Assembly (NCBI GenBank): GCA_965267435.1
Contig: OZ253960.1
Location: 744,001-808,000, forward strand
DNA: 64,000 bases
Direction: 5' to 3'
Origin: JAWPMT01 sp965267435
Lineage (GTDB): Bacteria; Bacteroidota; Bacteroidia; Cytophagales; Cyclobacteriaceae
Position 1 is the first letter of the stretch. Every line of letters starts with the position of its first letter. The translations under genes were made by a program, and so were the position numbers. Positions 51,926 to 60,484 of the stretch are shown here, in pieces. The notes under the pieces were generated by a model that saw only the letters and a program-made list of their open reading frames with translations, did no database searches and was not told the DNA's origin.

Positions 51926-52471
51926 TTAAGCCGGCACACAGCCGATGTATCTTCCTGGAATGAACTCCCATTCCATCTTTTCTTTGAGGAAATACTCAGA
52001 ACTTGTGAATTGGCGCACGGCCAGGTTTTTGGTCGTTCCCAAAAAGAACTGCAGGCTCTGAGGGAAATTTTCGGACTCACTCATCTCCGTGAGCATTAGC
52101 AGATGCTGGTATTCATTGAGTTGCTCAAAACGTTGTTTGTACTCGTCCTGCACATACTGTCTGAATAGCCGAAGGCCCCGGAGATAGCGTCGAATATCCA
52201 TCGGGTCAAAGCAGTCATTCACCATGGTGAGTACAAAATCCTCAGCGGATTCCGGTGTGGAAATATCTGAGGTCCCTTCAGTGTCGGCGCTGGGAGTCGT
52301 GGTCTCCCTTGGCAAAATCGCCTTCACGAGATCCCTCACAAGTCGGTATTCGTCGTCCGCCAGCTGCAGATTGCTGTAGGTAGGAATTGGCTGTTCAACT
52401 GAGCATGAAGGTAGGTAGGCTATTGTCGCTGTCACCGCCGCGAGGCTTTGTAGCGCCTTTCGTCTTTTCAT
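51926..52471 (-). CDS. gluconate 2-dehydrogenase subunit 3-like protein
   Basis: 181 aa from ATG 52471 with a twin-Arg/Lys leader (MKRRKALQSLAAVTATIAYL) and a possible lipidation Cys (LPSC). The rest is helical and fits the Gluconate_2-dh3 family, the small subunit that accompanies GMC flavoproteins and helps export by Tat hitchhiking. First gene of the two-gene minus-strand unit, divergent from the AraC regulator, separated by 136 bp. Confidence 0.88.
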   Translation of the reverse strand: MKRRKALQSLAAVTATIAYLPSCSVEQPIPTYSNLQLADDEYRLVRDLVKAILPRETTTPSADTEGTSDISTPESAEDFVLTMVNDCFDPMDIRRYLRGLRLFRQYVQDEYKQRFEQLNEYQHLLMLTEMSESENFPQSLQFFLGTTKNLAVRQFTSSEYFLKEKMEWEFIPGRYIGCVPA

Positions 52472-52607
52472 GAAGCTAATATTAACTGTTGGATCGAATT
52501 CCACCGAAGGGAAATGCCCCAAATAGGAGGGTATTTAGGTCACCGGACTGCCAATTTGTGCACTTGTAGCCGGTATTGCACATGGAATCGCTATCATTCA
52601 TGGAGAT

Positions 52608-53483
52608 TTGGTGAATAGTCCCTCGGAATACCCATTGAGATTTCAATCAACATCTGACGAAACCATCTTCATCGCGGAGATCACTCCTGACATGAGATAT
52701 ATGTTCAATCAGGACCTTAAAACGGGTTTGAGCATTGTATGGAATACCGGTCCTGAGGCGATGTTTATGGTCGATCAGGAAGAACTGTCACTGGCAACAA
52801 ATTGCCTCATCTTTCTTACAGAGTATCATCAAATAGATGATTTCGACTTTAAGCGGATGAATGTGATCCAATTCAATCGCCCGTTCTATTGCGTGGAGAA
52901 GGATGATACCGAGGTGGGTTGCAAGGGCGCACTGTTTTTCGGCGCCCGGTACATACCGAAAGTGCAGGTTCCTCCTGACCGACTGCGCCAGTTCCATGTG
53001 GTGTGGGACTCGCTCGTGATGGAGGTCGAAGAGACCGACGCCTTCCAGTTAGAAATGCTGCGGGCGCTACTGAAGCGGTTCCTGATCCTCAGCCTCCGAC
53101 TCTACAGGCAGCAGGAATTGAACGTGTCTGAAGATCCTCCCGGCATTTCCCTGATCAGGGAGTTCAATTACCTCGTAGAGCAACACTTCCGAATGCTCTC
53201 TCGGGTCGCCGACTATGCCGAGCTGCTTCATAAGTCCCCTAAGACGCTGACCAATACCTTTCGTAGGTATACCGACCAATCGCCCTTGCAAGTCATCAAT
53301 GACAGACGACTGCTGGAATCCAAGAGGCTTTTGCGATACACCGACAAGACCATGAAAGAGATAGCTCACGAAATCAATTTCAGGGACGCCCAGTCATTCA
53401 GCCACTTCTTCCATCAAAGAGTAGGTGAATGGCCCACGGATTATCGTCATATGCGAAAGAGGTCCTTAAAAAGGGAAGAATGA
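52608..53483 (+). CDS. AraC-family transcriptional regulator
   Basis: 291 aa starting at TTG 52608 or GTG 52611; no in-frame ATG upstream. The C-terminal 100 residues are a two-HTH AraC/XylS domain: SRVADYAELLHKSPKTLTNTFRRYTDQSP (in part) and MKEIAHEINFRDAQSFSHFFHQRVG (in part). The N-terminal part is a cupin-like sensor without a clear ligand. Divergent orientation makes the GMC dehydrogenase pair the natural target (inference). Convergent neighbour msrA starts 94 bp after its stop. Confidence 0.9.
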   Translation: MVNSPSEYPLRFQSTSDETIFIAEITPDMRYMFNQDLKTGLSIVWNTGPEAMFMVDQEELSLATNCLIFLTEYHQIDDFDFKRMNVIQFNRPFYCVEKDDTEVGCKGALFFGARYIPKVQVPPDRLRQFHVVWDSLVMEVEETDAFQLEMLRALLKRFLILSLRLYRQQELNVSEDPPGISLIREFNYLVEQHFRMLSRVADYAELLHKSPKTLTNTFRRYTDQSPLQVINDRRLLESKRLLRYTDKTMKEIAHEINFRDAQSFSHFFHQRVGEWPTDYRHMRKRSLKREE

Positions 53484-53576
53484 TCAACAATCAAGGAATT
53501 CCACCCATGAACAGGCGCTGCCACTGATCGTTTATTTGTATGGAATCAAAGAAAAGAAAAGATAGTGCGACAGAAT

Positions 53577-54113
53577 ATGGAACAAGCAACAATAGGTGGC
53601 GGCTGCTTCTGGTGTGTTGAAGCAGTCCTGCAGCGATTGAAGGGAATAGACAACGTCGTCTCGGGTTACGCGGGAGGCAAGTATGCCAATCCGAGTTATC
53701 GCGAGGTCTGTGGAGGAAGGTCTGGACACGCTGAGGTGGTGCAGGTGACATTTGATCCGACGGTGATCAGTTACAAGGACCTACTGACCGTATTCATGAC
53801 GAGTCATGACCCAACCACACTCAATCGTCAGGGAGCAGATACCGGCACGCAGTACCGAAGTACCATTATGTATCACAATGATGGCCAAAAGCAAATAGCG
53901 GAGAGGTTGATGGGTGAACTGGCAGAACACTTCGATGCCCCGATCGTCACGGAAGTGGTGCCACTAAAGGAGTTTTATCCGGCAGAGGGCTATCACCAGG
54001 ACTACTACAACAACAATTCTCAACAGGGTTATTGTCGAGTGGTGATAGACCCGAAGGTGGCGAAACTTCGGGCCATGCACGGGGACAAGCTTAAAAAGGA
54101 ATTGGCCGAGTAA
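53577..54113 (+). CDS. msrA: peptide methionine (S)-S-oxide reductase
   Basis: 178 aa from ATG 53577. The catalytic motif GGGCFWCVEA contains the sulfenate-forming Cys, followed by GYAGGKYANPSYREVC, GHAEVVQVTFDP and YHQDYYNNN. MsrA repairs methionine-S-sulfoxide in proteins using thioredoxin. First of a three-gene cluster with a small protein and msrB. Confidence 0.96.
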   Translation: MEQATIGGGCFWCVEAVLQRLKGIDNVVSGYAGGKYANPSYREVCGGRSGHAEVVQVTFDPTVISYKDLLTVFMTSHDPTTLNRQGADTGTQYRSTIMYHNDGQKQIAERLMGELAEHFDAPIVTEVVPLKEFYPAEGYHQDYYNNNSQQGYCRVVIDPKVAKLRAMHGDKLKKELAE

Positions 54114-54148
54114 CCGTACTGGCTAAGGATTGGTTATTGAAGGAGGCA

Positions 54149-54454
54149 ATGAGGAAATACATCAACAGGATCCCGGAGGGTTATTCCGAAGGCTGGTATG
54201 ACGGCAAGAGGTATGGTGTGAGCAAGGTCACTTTCAACGGTGACCGCTCCTTCAAAATTTTTGCGGACGAGTTGGGCGGCAATGACTTTGTGAGTCTGAA
54301 TTACTACGTTACGCAGCGACAGGAATGGTTGAAGCCCTGCGAGATGCCTGAGGAGAAGGTCATAGCTTTTCTCAAGCAATTTGAGTTACAACCTGAAAAC
54401 ATAGATCAAAGAACAAGGATCAAAAAACGAAGACCAAAGAACATAACATGTTAA
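54149..54454 (+). CDS. small conserved protein between msrA and msrB
   Basis: 101 aa from ATG 54149, chosen because AGGAGG lies just upstream (54139-54144). Core YSEGWYDGKRYGVSKVTFNGDRSFKIFADELGG is about 45 residues (shown only in part here: SEGWYDGKRYGV and KIFADELGGNDFVSLNYY). The C-terminus runs into A-rich DNA and reads QRTRIKKRRPKNITC, so the true protein may end earlier. It overlaps msrB by 7 bp. Presumably functions with Msr enzymes; role unknown. Confidence 0.75.
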   Translation: MRKYINRIPEGYSEGWYDGKRYGVSKVTFNGDRSFKIFADELGGNDFVSLNYYVTQRQEWLKPCEMPEEKVIAFLKQFELQPENIDQRTRIKKRRPKNITC

Positions 54455-54912
54455 ACTGGAACGATATTTTGAACTTCGCCCGAAAGGGCAACCCCACACC
54501 GGACAGGAGGGTCGTGAAGACCGATGCCGAGTGGAGGGCACAGTTGAACGAGGAGCAATACTATGTAACGCGCCAGCACGGCACGGAACGGCCCTTTAGC
54601 TCCGATGTCTGCAGCCTCTTCGAGCCAGGACAGTATCAGTGTGTCTGTTGCGATACGCTGCTGTTTGATGCGAATGAGAAGTTTGAAAGCGGCACAGGTT
54701 GGCCGTCATTTACGCAGCCAGCCCAAGAGAATGTCATCGCTTATCATGAGGACAACAGCCACCTGATGAGTCGTATTGAGACCATCTGCAACACGTGTGA
54801 TGCCCACCTGGGCCACGTTTTTCCTGATGGGCCTGCGCCTTCCTGCTTGAGGTATTGCATGAATGCTGTAGCGCTGAAGAAGGTGGACAAGTCCAAGGAA
54901 GTAGCAGAGTAG
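54448..54912 (+). CDS. msrB: peptide methionine (R)-S-oxide reductase
   Basis: 154 aa. MsrB features are the Zn-binding CxxC pairs (QCVCCDTLLF and ICNTCDAHLGHVF), SGTGWPSFTQP and the catalytic Cys in LRYCMNAVAL. Reduces methionine-R-sulfoxide. Overlaps the small upstream gene and is followed by a terminator. Confidence 0.96.
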   Translation: MLNWNDILNFARKGNPTPDRRVVKTDAEWRAQLNEEQYYVTRQHGTERPFSSDVCSLFEPGQYQCVCCDTLLFDANEKFESGTGWPSFTQPAQENVIAYHEDNSHLMSRIETICNTCDAHLGHVFPDGPAPSCLRYCMNAVALKKVDKSKEVAE

Positions 54913-54939
54913 GTTTTGCCTGTAAACACAGTTATCTGA

Positions 54940-54966
54940 GGGAGTCAATGTTGGCTCCCTTTTTTT
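54940..54966 (+). terminator. Rho-independent terminator of the msr cluster
   Basis: GGGAGTCAA (54940-54948) pairs with TTGGCTCCC (54951-54959) with one G-U pair and is followed by seven T residues. Confidence 0.88.
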
Positions 54967-55095
54967 ATCTCTGATAACCAGGAGGGTCTGCAATTTTCTG
55001 GTAAAACAGCTTTAACAAAATCTTGGACCCATTTTCATCCCTAGTTGGTATTTCGTATATTAGATAGCAGAGACTACGAAAAATCAACCTTACCC

Positions 55096-55548
55096 ATGGC
55101 CATCCAGCTCAACATTAATGACAAGACCTACGACCTTGATGTGGACAGTGAGATGCCACTTCTGTGGGTCATTCGTGATTTTGCGAAGCTCACGGGTACG
55201 AAGTTCAGCTGTGGCATTGCGATGTGTGGTGCTTGCACGGTCCTTCTTGACAACGAGCCCGTCCGATCATGTGTATTGCCTGCGTCAGCTGCCGTAGGAA
55301 AACAGATCACCACGATCGAAGGGGTCTCTGAAAACAACGATCATCCTGTCCAGAAGGCATGGATTGAAGAGCAAGTTCCTCAGTGTGGTTACTGCCAGTC
55401 GGGCCAGGTGCTGGTGGCGGTAGCCCTGCTGAAAGACAACCCGAAGCCATCAGAAGAAGAAATTGAAACAGCTATGAACGGGGTCCTTTGTCGATGTGGC
55501 ACTTATCCACGAATCAAGAAAGCTATTGAGAAAGTAATCGAAAAGTAA
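55096..55548 (+). CDS. 2Fe-2S subunit of a molybdenum hydroxylase (IorA/CoxS-like)
   Basis: 150 aa from ATG 55096, just before the MAIQLNINDKTY start. Two 2Fe-2S clusters: plant-type CGIAMCGACTVLL with Cys and a C-terminal CGYCQSGQ plus LCRCGTYPRIKKA. It transfers electrons between the Mo centre and external acceptor. The 13-bp gap to the catalytic subunit shows an operon. Confidence 0.95.
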   Translation: MAIQLNINDKTYDLDVDSEMPLLWVIRDFAKLTGTKFSCGIAMCGACTVLLDNEPVRSCVLPASAAVGKQITTIEGVSENNDHPVQKAWIEEQVPQCGYCQSGQVLVAVALLKDNPKPSEEEIETAMNGVLCRCGTYPRIKKAIEKVIEK

Positions 55549-55561
55549 CCGGACCAGCCTT

Positions 55562-57688
55562 ATGAGCACGAACTCACTTTCCAGAAGAAAATTCATTCAA
55601 CTGTCAGTTTCTTCCTCGGCCTTACTGGCTGTTGGCTGTACGCCAGGGGGAGGGGCACCGATCAATCTCACGAGGGACGGAGGCATACCTATCGACCTCA
55701 ATCAATTCATCGCCATCGATACCGAGGGTATTATTACCCTCTTCAACCACCGGCCCGAGATGGGGCAGGGTGTTTTTCAATCCATCCCGATGATCCTCGC
55801 CGAGGAGCTCGAAGTCGACGTCAACTCGGTAGTCATCCAACAGTCTGATGCTGACCCTGAGAGGTATGGTAGGCAGATGGTGGTAGGCAGTCACAGCATT
55901 CAGAACGAGTTCCAGAAAATGCGGATGATGGGCGCCGCAGCGAAAGAGATGTTGATACAGGCTGCCGCGAACCAATGGGGGGTGTCTGCCAGTGAATGCA
56001 GCGCCAGCAATGCGGTTGTTTCCCACGAAGCCTCAGAACGCCAGACCGCTTACGCCGATCTTGTCGAAGATGCTTCTCAGCTTGAGCCTCCCGCGGAGCC
56101 CAGACTAAAGTCCCCATCAGAATTCCATACGATCGGTACCGCTGTGCCTCGTCGGGACATTCCCCTGAAGACCAACGGCGCCGCGTCATTTGGGATTGAC
56201 ATCGAAGTGCCCGGAATGCTCTATGCGTCTGTCGAGCGGTCGCCAGTATTCATCGGCGAAGTAAAGGATTTTAACAAAGAGGAGGTCCTGGAGATGCCTG
56301 GAGTACGCTATGTACTGAAGACAGAGCGCCAGGTTTTTGGCACCCGGCGCGAGGGTGTCGCCGTTTTGGCCGATACCTACTGGGCCGCCTATCAGGCGCG
56401 CAAGGCACTAAAAGTAAACTGGGACAATAAAGGCAAGGAAAGTCAGTCGACAAGCTCCCTGGAGGAGCAGTACAAGATGGAGGCGTCCAAAGAAGGCACT
56501 GACCTTTTCAGCAGAGGAGACGCCCAGGCGCAATTGCGGTCAGGAGAGATCATCGAAGCCTCCTACGAGACCCCCTACCAGTCTCATGTGCCTATGGAGC
56601 CAATGAACTGTATCGTCAGCGTCAACGATGAAGGCGCGGAATTTTGGGGTTCCACGCAAAACCCTAACGGAATTAGAAGTTACCTCGCCGAGCTTCTCGA
56701 ATTGCCGGAGAAGCGAGTGAAGATCAATTATACTTTTATGGGAGGAGGCTTCGGGCGAAGGTCGTTGACAGACGTCGCAGAAGAAGCAGCACACCTGTCG
56801 AAGCAGGTAAGGGTGCCTGTGAAAGTGATCTGGTCGCGAGAAGATGACCAGACACAAGGTCCCTTCAGGGCATGCTCGCTCAATGTTCTTCGGGGCAAGG
56901 TGGAAAGTGGCAGGGTCACGGCCTTAGAGCACAAGGTGATCGCCCAGGAAATCCGAAATCAGACGGGAGGCAATAAGGAGGCAGGACGTCAGCTGATGGG
57001 TGGCATTACTACTGGATACAACATCCCGAACCTATCCGTTCGGGGCGTCCTTCAAAAGCACTACGTTCCGATCTCGTATTGGCGTGCGGTGTATCATTCC
57101 ACGAATCCCTTTGCGCATGAGTCTTTCATCGATGAATTGGCTTCGGCGGCAGGACGCGATCCTCTGGACCTTCGATTGGAGATGATGCAGGATCATCCAC
57201 GTTTCAAACGGGTACTCGAGGAAACGAAAAGTTTGGCCAACTGGACAGGAACAAAGGTTCAGGGGAAGGGACGGGGTCTGGCGCTGTGCGAGCGCTCAGG
57301 AGCACATTTTGCAATGGTGGTGGATGTGAGCCGCGATGGTGATCGTATCGCGGTGGACAAGATTACGACTGTGCTCGACCTGGGCATTTGTGTGAATCCT
57401 GATACCGTCCGGGCTCAAACGGAGGGCTCCATTGTCATGGGGTTGACGGCGGCGCTTTACGGATTGAGCATAGAGGATGGTGCGATTAAGGAGCAAAACT
57501 GGAACTCCTACCCGCTTCTCCGGTATGGACAATGCCCAGAGATCGATACCCACATTCTACCTGGTGAGGCGGATCCCGATGGTGCCGGTGAGAGCGGCTT
57601 GCCCACTGTGGCACCAGCGTTGGCCAACGCTATATTTGATCTCACAGGTCGCAGGATACGCAAGCTGCCACTGCAGTTAGTGACCTAA
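55562..57688 (+). CDS. molybdopterin-binding subunit (isoquinoline 1-oxidoreductase beta-like)
   Basis: 708 aa. Tat-like leader (SLSRRKFIQLSVSSSALLAVGC) with a lipidation-type Cys. The Mo-cofactor contacts are HRPEMGQGVFQSIPM, FMGGGFGRRSL and, near the end, GAGESGLPT with the catalytic Glu. It belongs to the xanthine dehydrogenase family, IorB/aldehyde-oxidase subgroup. Substrate could be an N-heterocycle or aldehyde; unknown. No FAD-subunit gene (CoxM-type) follows, as in IorAB-type enzymes that use cytochromes as acceptor. No XdhC/PaoD-type maturation gene in the window. Confidence 0.94.
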   Translation: MSTNSLSRRKFIQLSVSSSALLAVGCTPGGGAPINLTRDGGIPIDLNQFIAIDTEGIITLFNHRPEMGQGVFQSIPMILAEELEVDVNSVVIQQSDADPERYGRQMVVGSHSIQNEFQKMRMMGAAAKEMLIQAAANQWGVSASECSASNAVVSHEASERQTAYADLVEDASQLEPPAEPRLKSPSEFHTIGTAVPRRDIPLKTNGAASFGIDIEVPGMLYASVERSPVFIGEVKDFNKEEVLEMPGVRYVLKTERQVFGTRREGVAVLADTYWAAYQARKALKVNWDNKGKESQSTSSLEEQYKMEASKEGTDLFSRGDAQAQLRSGEIIEASYETPYQSHVPMEPMNCIVSVNDEGAEFWGSTQNPNGIRSYLAELLELPEKRVKINYTFMGGGFGRRSLTDVAEEAAHLSKQVRVPVKVIWSREDDQTQGPFRACSLNVLRGKVESGRVTALEHKVIAQEIRNQTGGNKEAGRQLMGGITTGYNIPNLSVRGVLQKHYVPISYWRAVYHSTNPFAHESFIDELASAAGRDPLDLRLEMMQDHPRFKRVLEETKSLANWTGTKVQGKGRGLALCERSGAHFAMVVDVSRDGDRIAVDKITTVLDLGICVNPDTVRAQTEGSIVMGLTAALYGLSIEDGAIKEQNWNSYPLLRYGQCPEIDTHILPGEADPDGAGESGLPTVAPALANAIFDLTGRRIRKLPLQLVT

Positions 57689-57802
57689 ACGGAGGAGCAC
57701 TTGACGCTGCTTTTGGTCAGTTCTACGTCGATTTCATCGTAGAGAGAGGTATCTCGGCGCGACTGCCTAATTTTAGCGCCGAAGGACCAGAAACCTACAT
57801 CT

Positions 57803-58249
57803 ATGAGCACTGAGCAAAAAATCACTCCATTCCTCTGGTTTGAAAACCAGGCCCATGAGGCCGCCGAGTACTACATCGGCGTATTCCCACAGTCGAAGAT
57901 TATTGAGAGCAATCACTTCCTGGTGATGTTCGAGCTATTCGGGCAGCGGTTTGCGGCTATGAATGGTGGCAAGAAAGAGGAATATAACAACTCAGTTTCC
58001 TTTCATGTAGACTGTGACGGGCAGGCGGAGGTAGACGAATACTGGGACCGACTAGTCGGTGATGGAGGCGAGGAGAGTCGCTGTGGATGGCTCAAGGACA
58101 AGTACGGGGTTGCATGGCAAATCATCCCTAGGGTGCTGCCGGAGTTGATCAATAACGAAGATCGGGCCCGAGCCGAGAAAGCGCTGCACGCCATGTTGGC
58201 AATGAAGAAGATCATTGTCGCGGACTTGCAGGCGGCTTTTGATAGCTGA
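57803..58249 (+). CDS. VOC-family protein (PhnB-like/glyoxalase-type)
   Basis: 148 aa. ITPFLWFENQAHEAAEYYIGVFP is the PhnB-like start (in part), and FAAMNGGKKEEYNNSVSFHVDC and DEYWDRLVGDGGEESRCGWLKDKYGVAWQ match the 3-demethylubiquinone-9 3-methyltransferase-like family. It is a metal-binding VOC fold without assigned reaction. Monocistronic. Confidence 0.88.
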   Translation: MSTEQKITPFLWFENQAHEAAEYYIGVFPQSKIIESNHFLVMFELFGQRFAAMNGGKKEEYNNSVSFHVDCDGQAEVDEYWDRLVGDGGEESRCGWLKDKYGVAWQIIPRVLPELINNEDRARAEKALHAMLAMKKIIVADLQAAFDS

Positions 58250-58273
58250 GGCCTTTCGATCAATGTGTCTCCC

Positions 58274-58903
58274 TCAGGAACTCGCTGAGAGCACCTCTTT
58301 GCTGGCCGACCTGGCTGGTGTGTGGTCTCCAGCGATCCTTCGGAAGTAGTAGGGGATGCTGTCCCTATAATCTGGAAAACTCACGACTTCACTGATGCTT
58401 TCGTGCTGCCGATGGGCATGAAGGCCACGTTTGTGCATGAACAAGCCCCGTTGGTATTTGGCCGAGTGAATCCAGCTGCCGGCGAGAGGCTCTTTGAAGC
58501 AGACAATGTCAAAGTCCCCACTTGCCAAAGCTTCATCGGCATTGACAGGCTCAAATTCATCAGCAAGTAGTAGAGCTACCTGCTCATTGCTGATAAAGCT
58601 GTGTCCATCGGCAAACGTGAATCCGTGACAGTTGCAACGAAGATCCAATTGCTCTCTGGGGTGCTCCTGGTTGTACAATTGCAAGCCCATGTTGCGGTGG
58701 TGGGGATGACCGTTGCCGCGTTCATTGATAGATACTGAGTCCAGTACGAGTTCGAGATGCTCGATGGGGAATTTTTTCTTTCCTTGTGTGGTGTGGCTGA
58801 TAACCCTTACCTGCCAGCTAAGCTCATAATGCTTCCCGTCTTGTACCGAAAAGTACTGCTCGTACCTGTCGAGTGTCGGGGTGTATTCACGGTCTTTAGT
58901 CAT
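58274..58903 (-). CDS. hypothetical protein, His-rich C-terminus
   Basis: 209 aa from ATG 58903; the longer frame to 59086 adds a basic segment without features. It has HYELSWQVRVISHTTQ, NERGNGHPHHRNMGLQLYNQEH and a His/Arg-rich end (FMHKRGLHAHRQHES). No fold recognised. Convergent with the VOC gene (24-bp gap); divergent from the retropepsin-like gene. Confidence 0.6.
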   Translation of the reverse strand: MTKDREYTPTLDRYEQYFSVQDGKHYELSWQVRVISHTTQGKKKFPIEHLELVLDSVSINERGNGHPHHRNMGLQLYNQEHPREQLDLRCNCHGFTFADGHSFISNEQVALLLADEFEPVNADEALASGDFDIVCFKEPLAGSWIHSAKYQRGLFMHKRGLHAHRQHESISEVVSFPDYRDSIPYYFRRIAGDHTPARSASKEVLSASS

Positions 58904-59100
58904 TTTTGAATGGAATGTCTTGGACGAGAAATTCGTCAAATCCTGTAGAATCGAGGGTATACGATCGTATGAACGTGAAATACAGCGGCTCAATTGGGGA
59001 GAATAAGAAAAACCAACAATCGATGTGAGGCACTTTTCTGGGTTAAGCTTGAGCAGTACTTTTATCAGAGAATGCGTCCATCGCAAAATTTCCAGGGTGA

Positions 59101-59550
59101 ATGAAGGTTATCGGACGGCGAGACCGAATAGACTTACCGGCGCTTGGGCTCTTCGATATTGAAGCCAAAGTGGATACCGGTGCTTATAGTTCAGCTTTGC
59201 ACTGCCATGAGATGAAAGTCGTCAGTAAAAGGGGCACAGCGTGGCTGCAATACAAGCTGTTGGATCCCTCGCATCCACAGTATCGGGACAGCGTCATTGA
59301 AACGGACCACTTCAGAGCCACTATTGTCAAGAGTTCCAATGGTCAGGAGGAACATCGGTACACCATTCAAACGGCGGTCCTCATCTTCGGCGAAGAGATG
59401 TCCGTTGACTTTACGCTGACAGATCGCAATGAGATGAAAAACCCCATACTCCTGGGGCGTAAGTTTCTTTACAAGAGATTTCAGGTGGATGTAGCGAGAA
59501 AAAACCTATCGTTCAAGAGGAAGAAAAAGAAATCGACCAAGAAGAACTAG
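59101..59550 (+). CDS. retropepsin-like 'ATP-dependent zinc protease' (RimB-type)
   Basis: 149 aa. VIGRRDRIDLPALGLFDIEAKVDTGAYSSALHC is PF05618-like (in part: KVDTGAYSSALH, the aspartic DTG motif). Basic tail (KRKKKKSTKKN). Despite the old 'zinc protease' name, the DTGA motif indicates a retropepsin fold. It is the first of three linked genes, 25 bp before rimK; a role in processing glutamate tails was proposed for the family. Confidence 0.9.
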   Translation: MKVIGRRDRIDLPALGLFDIEAKVDTGAYSSALHCHEMKVVSKRGTAWLQYKLLDPSHPQYRDSVIETDHFRATIVKSSNGQEEHRYTIQTAVLIFGEEMSVDFTLTDRNEMKNPILLGRKFLYKRFQVDVARKNLSFKRKKKKSTKKN

Positions 59551-59575
59551 ATTGTCCAGTACCAACTAATGTCCG

Positions 59576-60484
59576 ATGAAAATAGCCATCTTATCCCGAA
59601 ACCCTAAACTCTATTCTACCCAGCGCCTGGTGGAGGCGACTGAGCAGCGCGGTCACGAAGCCAAGGTGGTGGATCATCTGAAGTGCGACATTATCATGGA
59701 TGACAAAGGCCCGTCGATCTACTATGATGGTGAGATGCTCCGGGATATTGACGCGATCATTCCGCGTATTGGAGCGTCCGTCACATTTTATGGAACGGCG
59801 GTCGTGCGGCAATTTGAAATGATGCAGGTCTTTTCGGCGGTAGATTCTCTGGCCATCACCAGATCGCGGGACAAGCTTAGAAGTTTGCAGATCCTCTCGA
59901 GGTCTGGTATTGGTATGCCCAAGACCGCTTTCACCAATTATAGTAAGGACGAAAACAAAGTCTTGAAACATATAGGTCAGGCACCGGTAGTGATCAAGCT
60001 TTTAGAGGGGACGCAAGGTTTAGGAGTTGTCCTGGCAGAGACCGATAAGGCAGCGACATCGGTGGTAGAGGCTTTTGAGAGCTTAAAAACTCGTGTCATT
60101 CTTCAGGAATTTATCGCCGAGGCGGGAGGTGCGGATATACGTGCGTTCATCGTTGACGGAGAGGTGGTGGGTGCCATGAAGCGCCAGGGCAAGGAGGGGG
60201 AGTTTCGATCCAACCTTCATCGTGGAGGTTCGGCCAATGTCATCAAACTAAGCCGTGCAGAGAAGTCGACTGCCCTCAAGGCGGCTAAAAGCATGGGGCT
60301 GGCAGTTGCCGGTGTTGATATGCTGCAATCCAAGCGCGGCCCGATGGTGCTTGAAGTGAATTCCTCTCCTGGCCTCGAGGGAATTGAGGCAGCGACCGGA
60401 GTGGATGTGGCAGGGAAGATCATCGAGTATATCGAGCGCAACGTCGCCAAGAAACGCCGACCTAAAGACAAAGTCAAAGCCTAG
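59576..60484 (+). CDS. rimK: RimK-type ATP-grasp glutamate ligase
   Basis: 302 aa. ATP-grasp pattern: KIAILSRNPKLYSTQRLVEA (in part), ITRSRDKLRSLQILSRSGIG, VIKLLEGTQGLGVVLAETDK (in part; ATP lid), ILQEFIAEAGGADIRAFIVDG (in part) and VLEVNSSPGLEG with the Mg-binding Glu and Asn. RimK adds glutamates to the C-terminus of ribosomal protein S6 in E. coli. Starts 25 bp after the protease gene; its TAG overlaps the GTG start of the next gene by one base. Confidence 0.95.
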   Translation: MKIAILSRNPKLYSTQRLVEATEQRGHEAKVVDHLKCDIIMDDKGPSIYYDGEMLRDIDAIIPRIGASVTFYGTAVVRQFEMMQVFSAVDSLAITRSRDKLRSLQILSRSGIGMPKTAFTNYSKDENKVLKHIGQAPVVIKLLEGTQGLGVVLAETDKAATSVVEAFESLKTRVILQEFIAEAGGADIRAFIVDGEVVGAMKRQGKEGEFRSNLHRGGSANVIKLSRAEKSTALKAAKSMGLAVAGVDMLQSKRGPMVLEVNSSPGLEGIEAATGVDVAGKIIEYIERNVAKKRRPKDKVKA

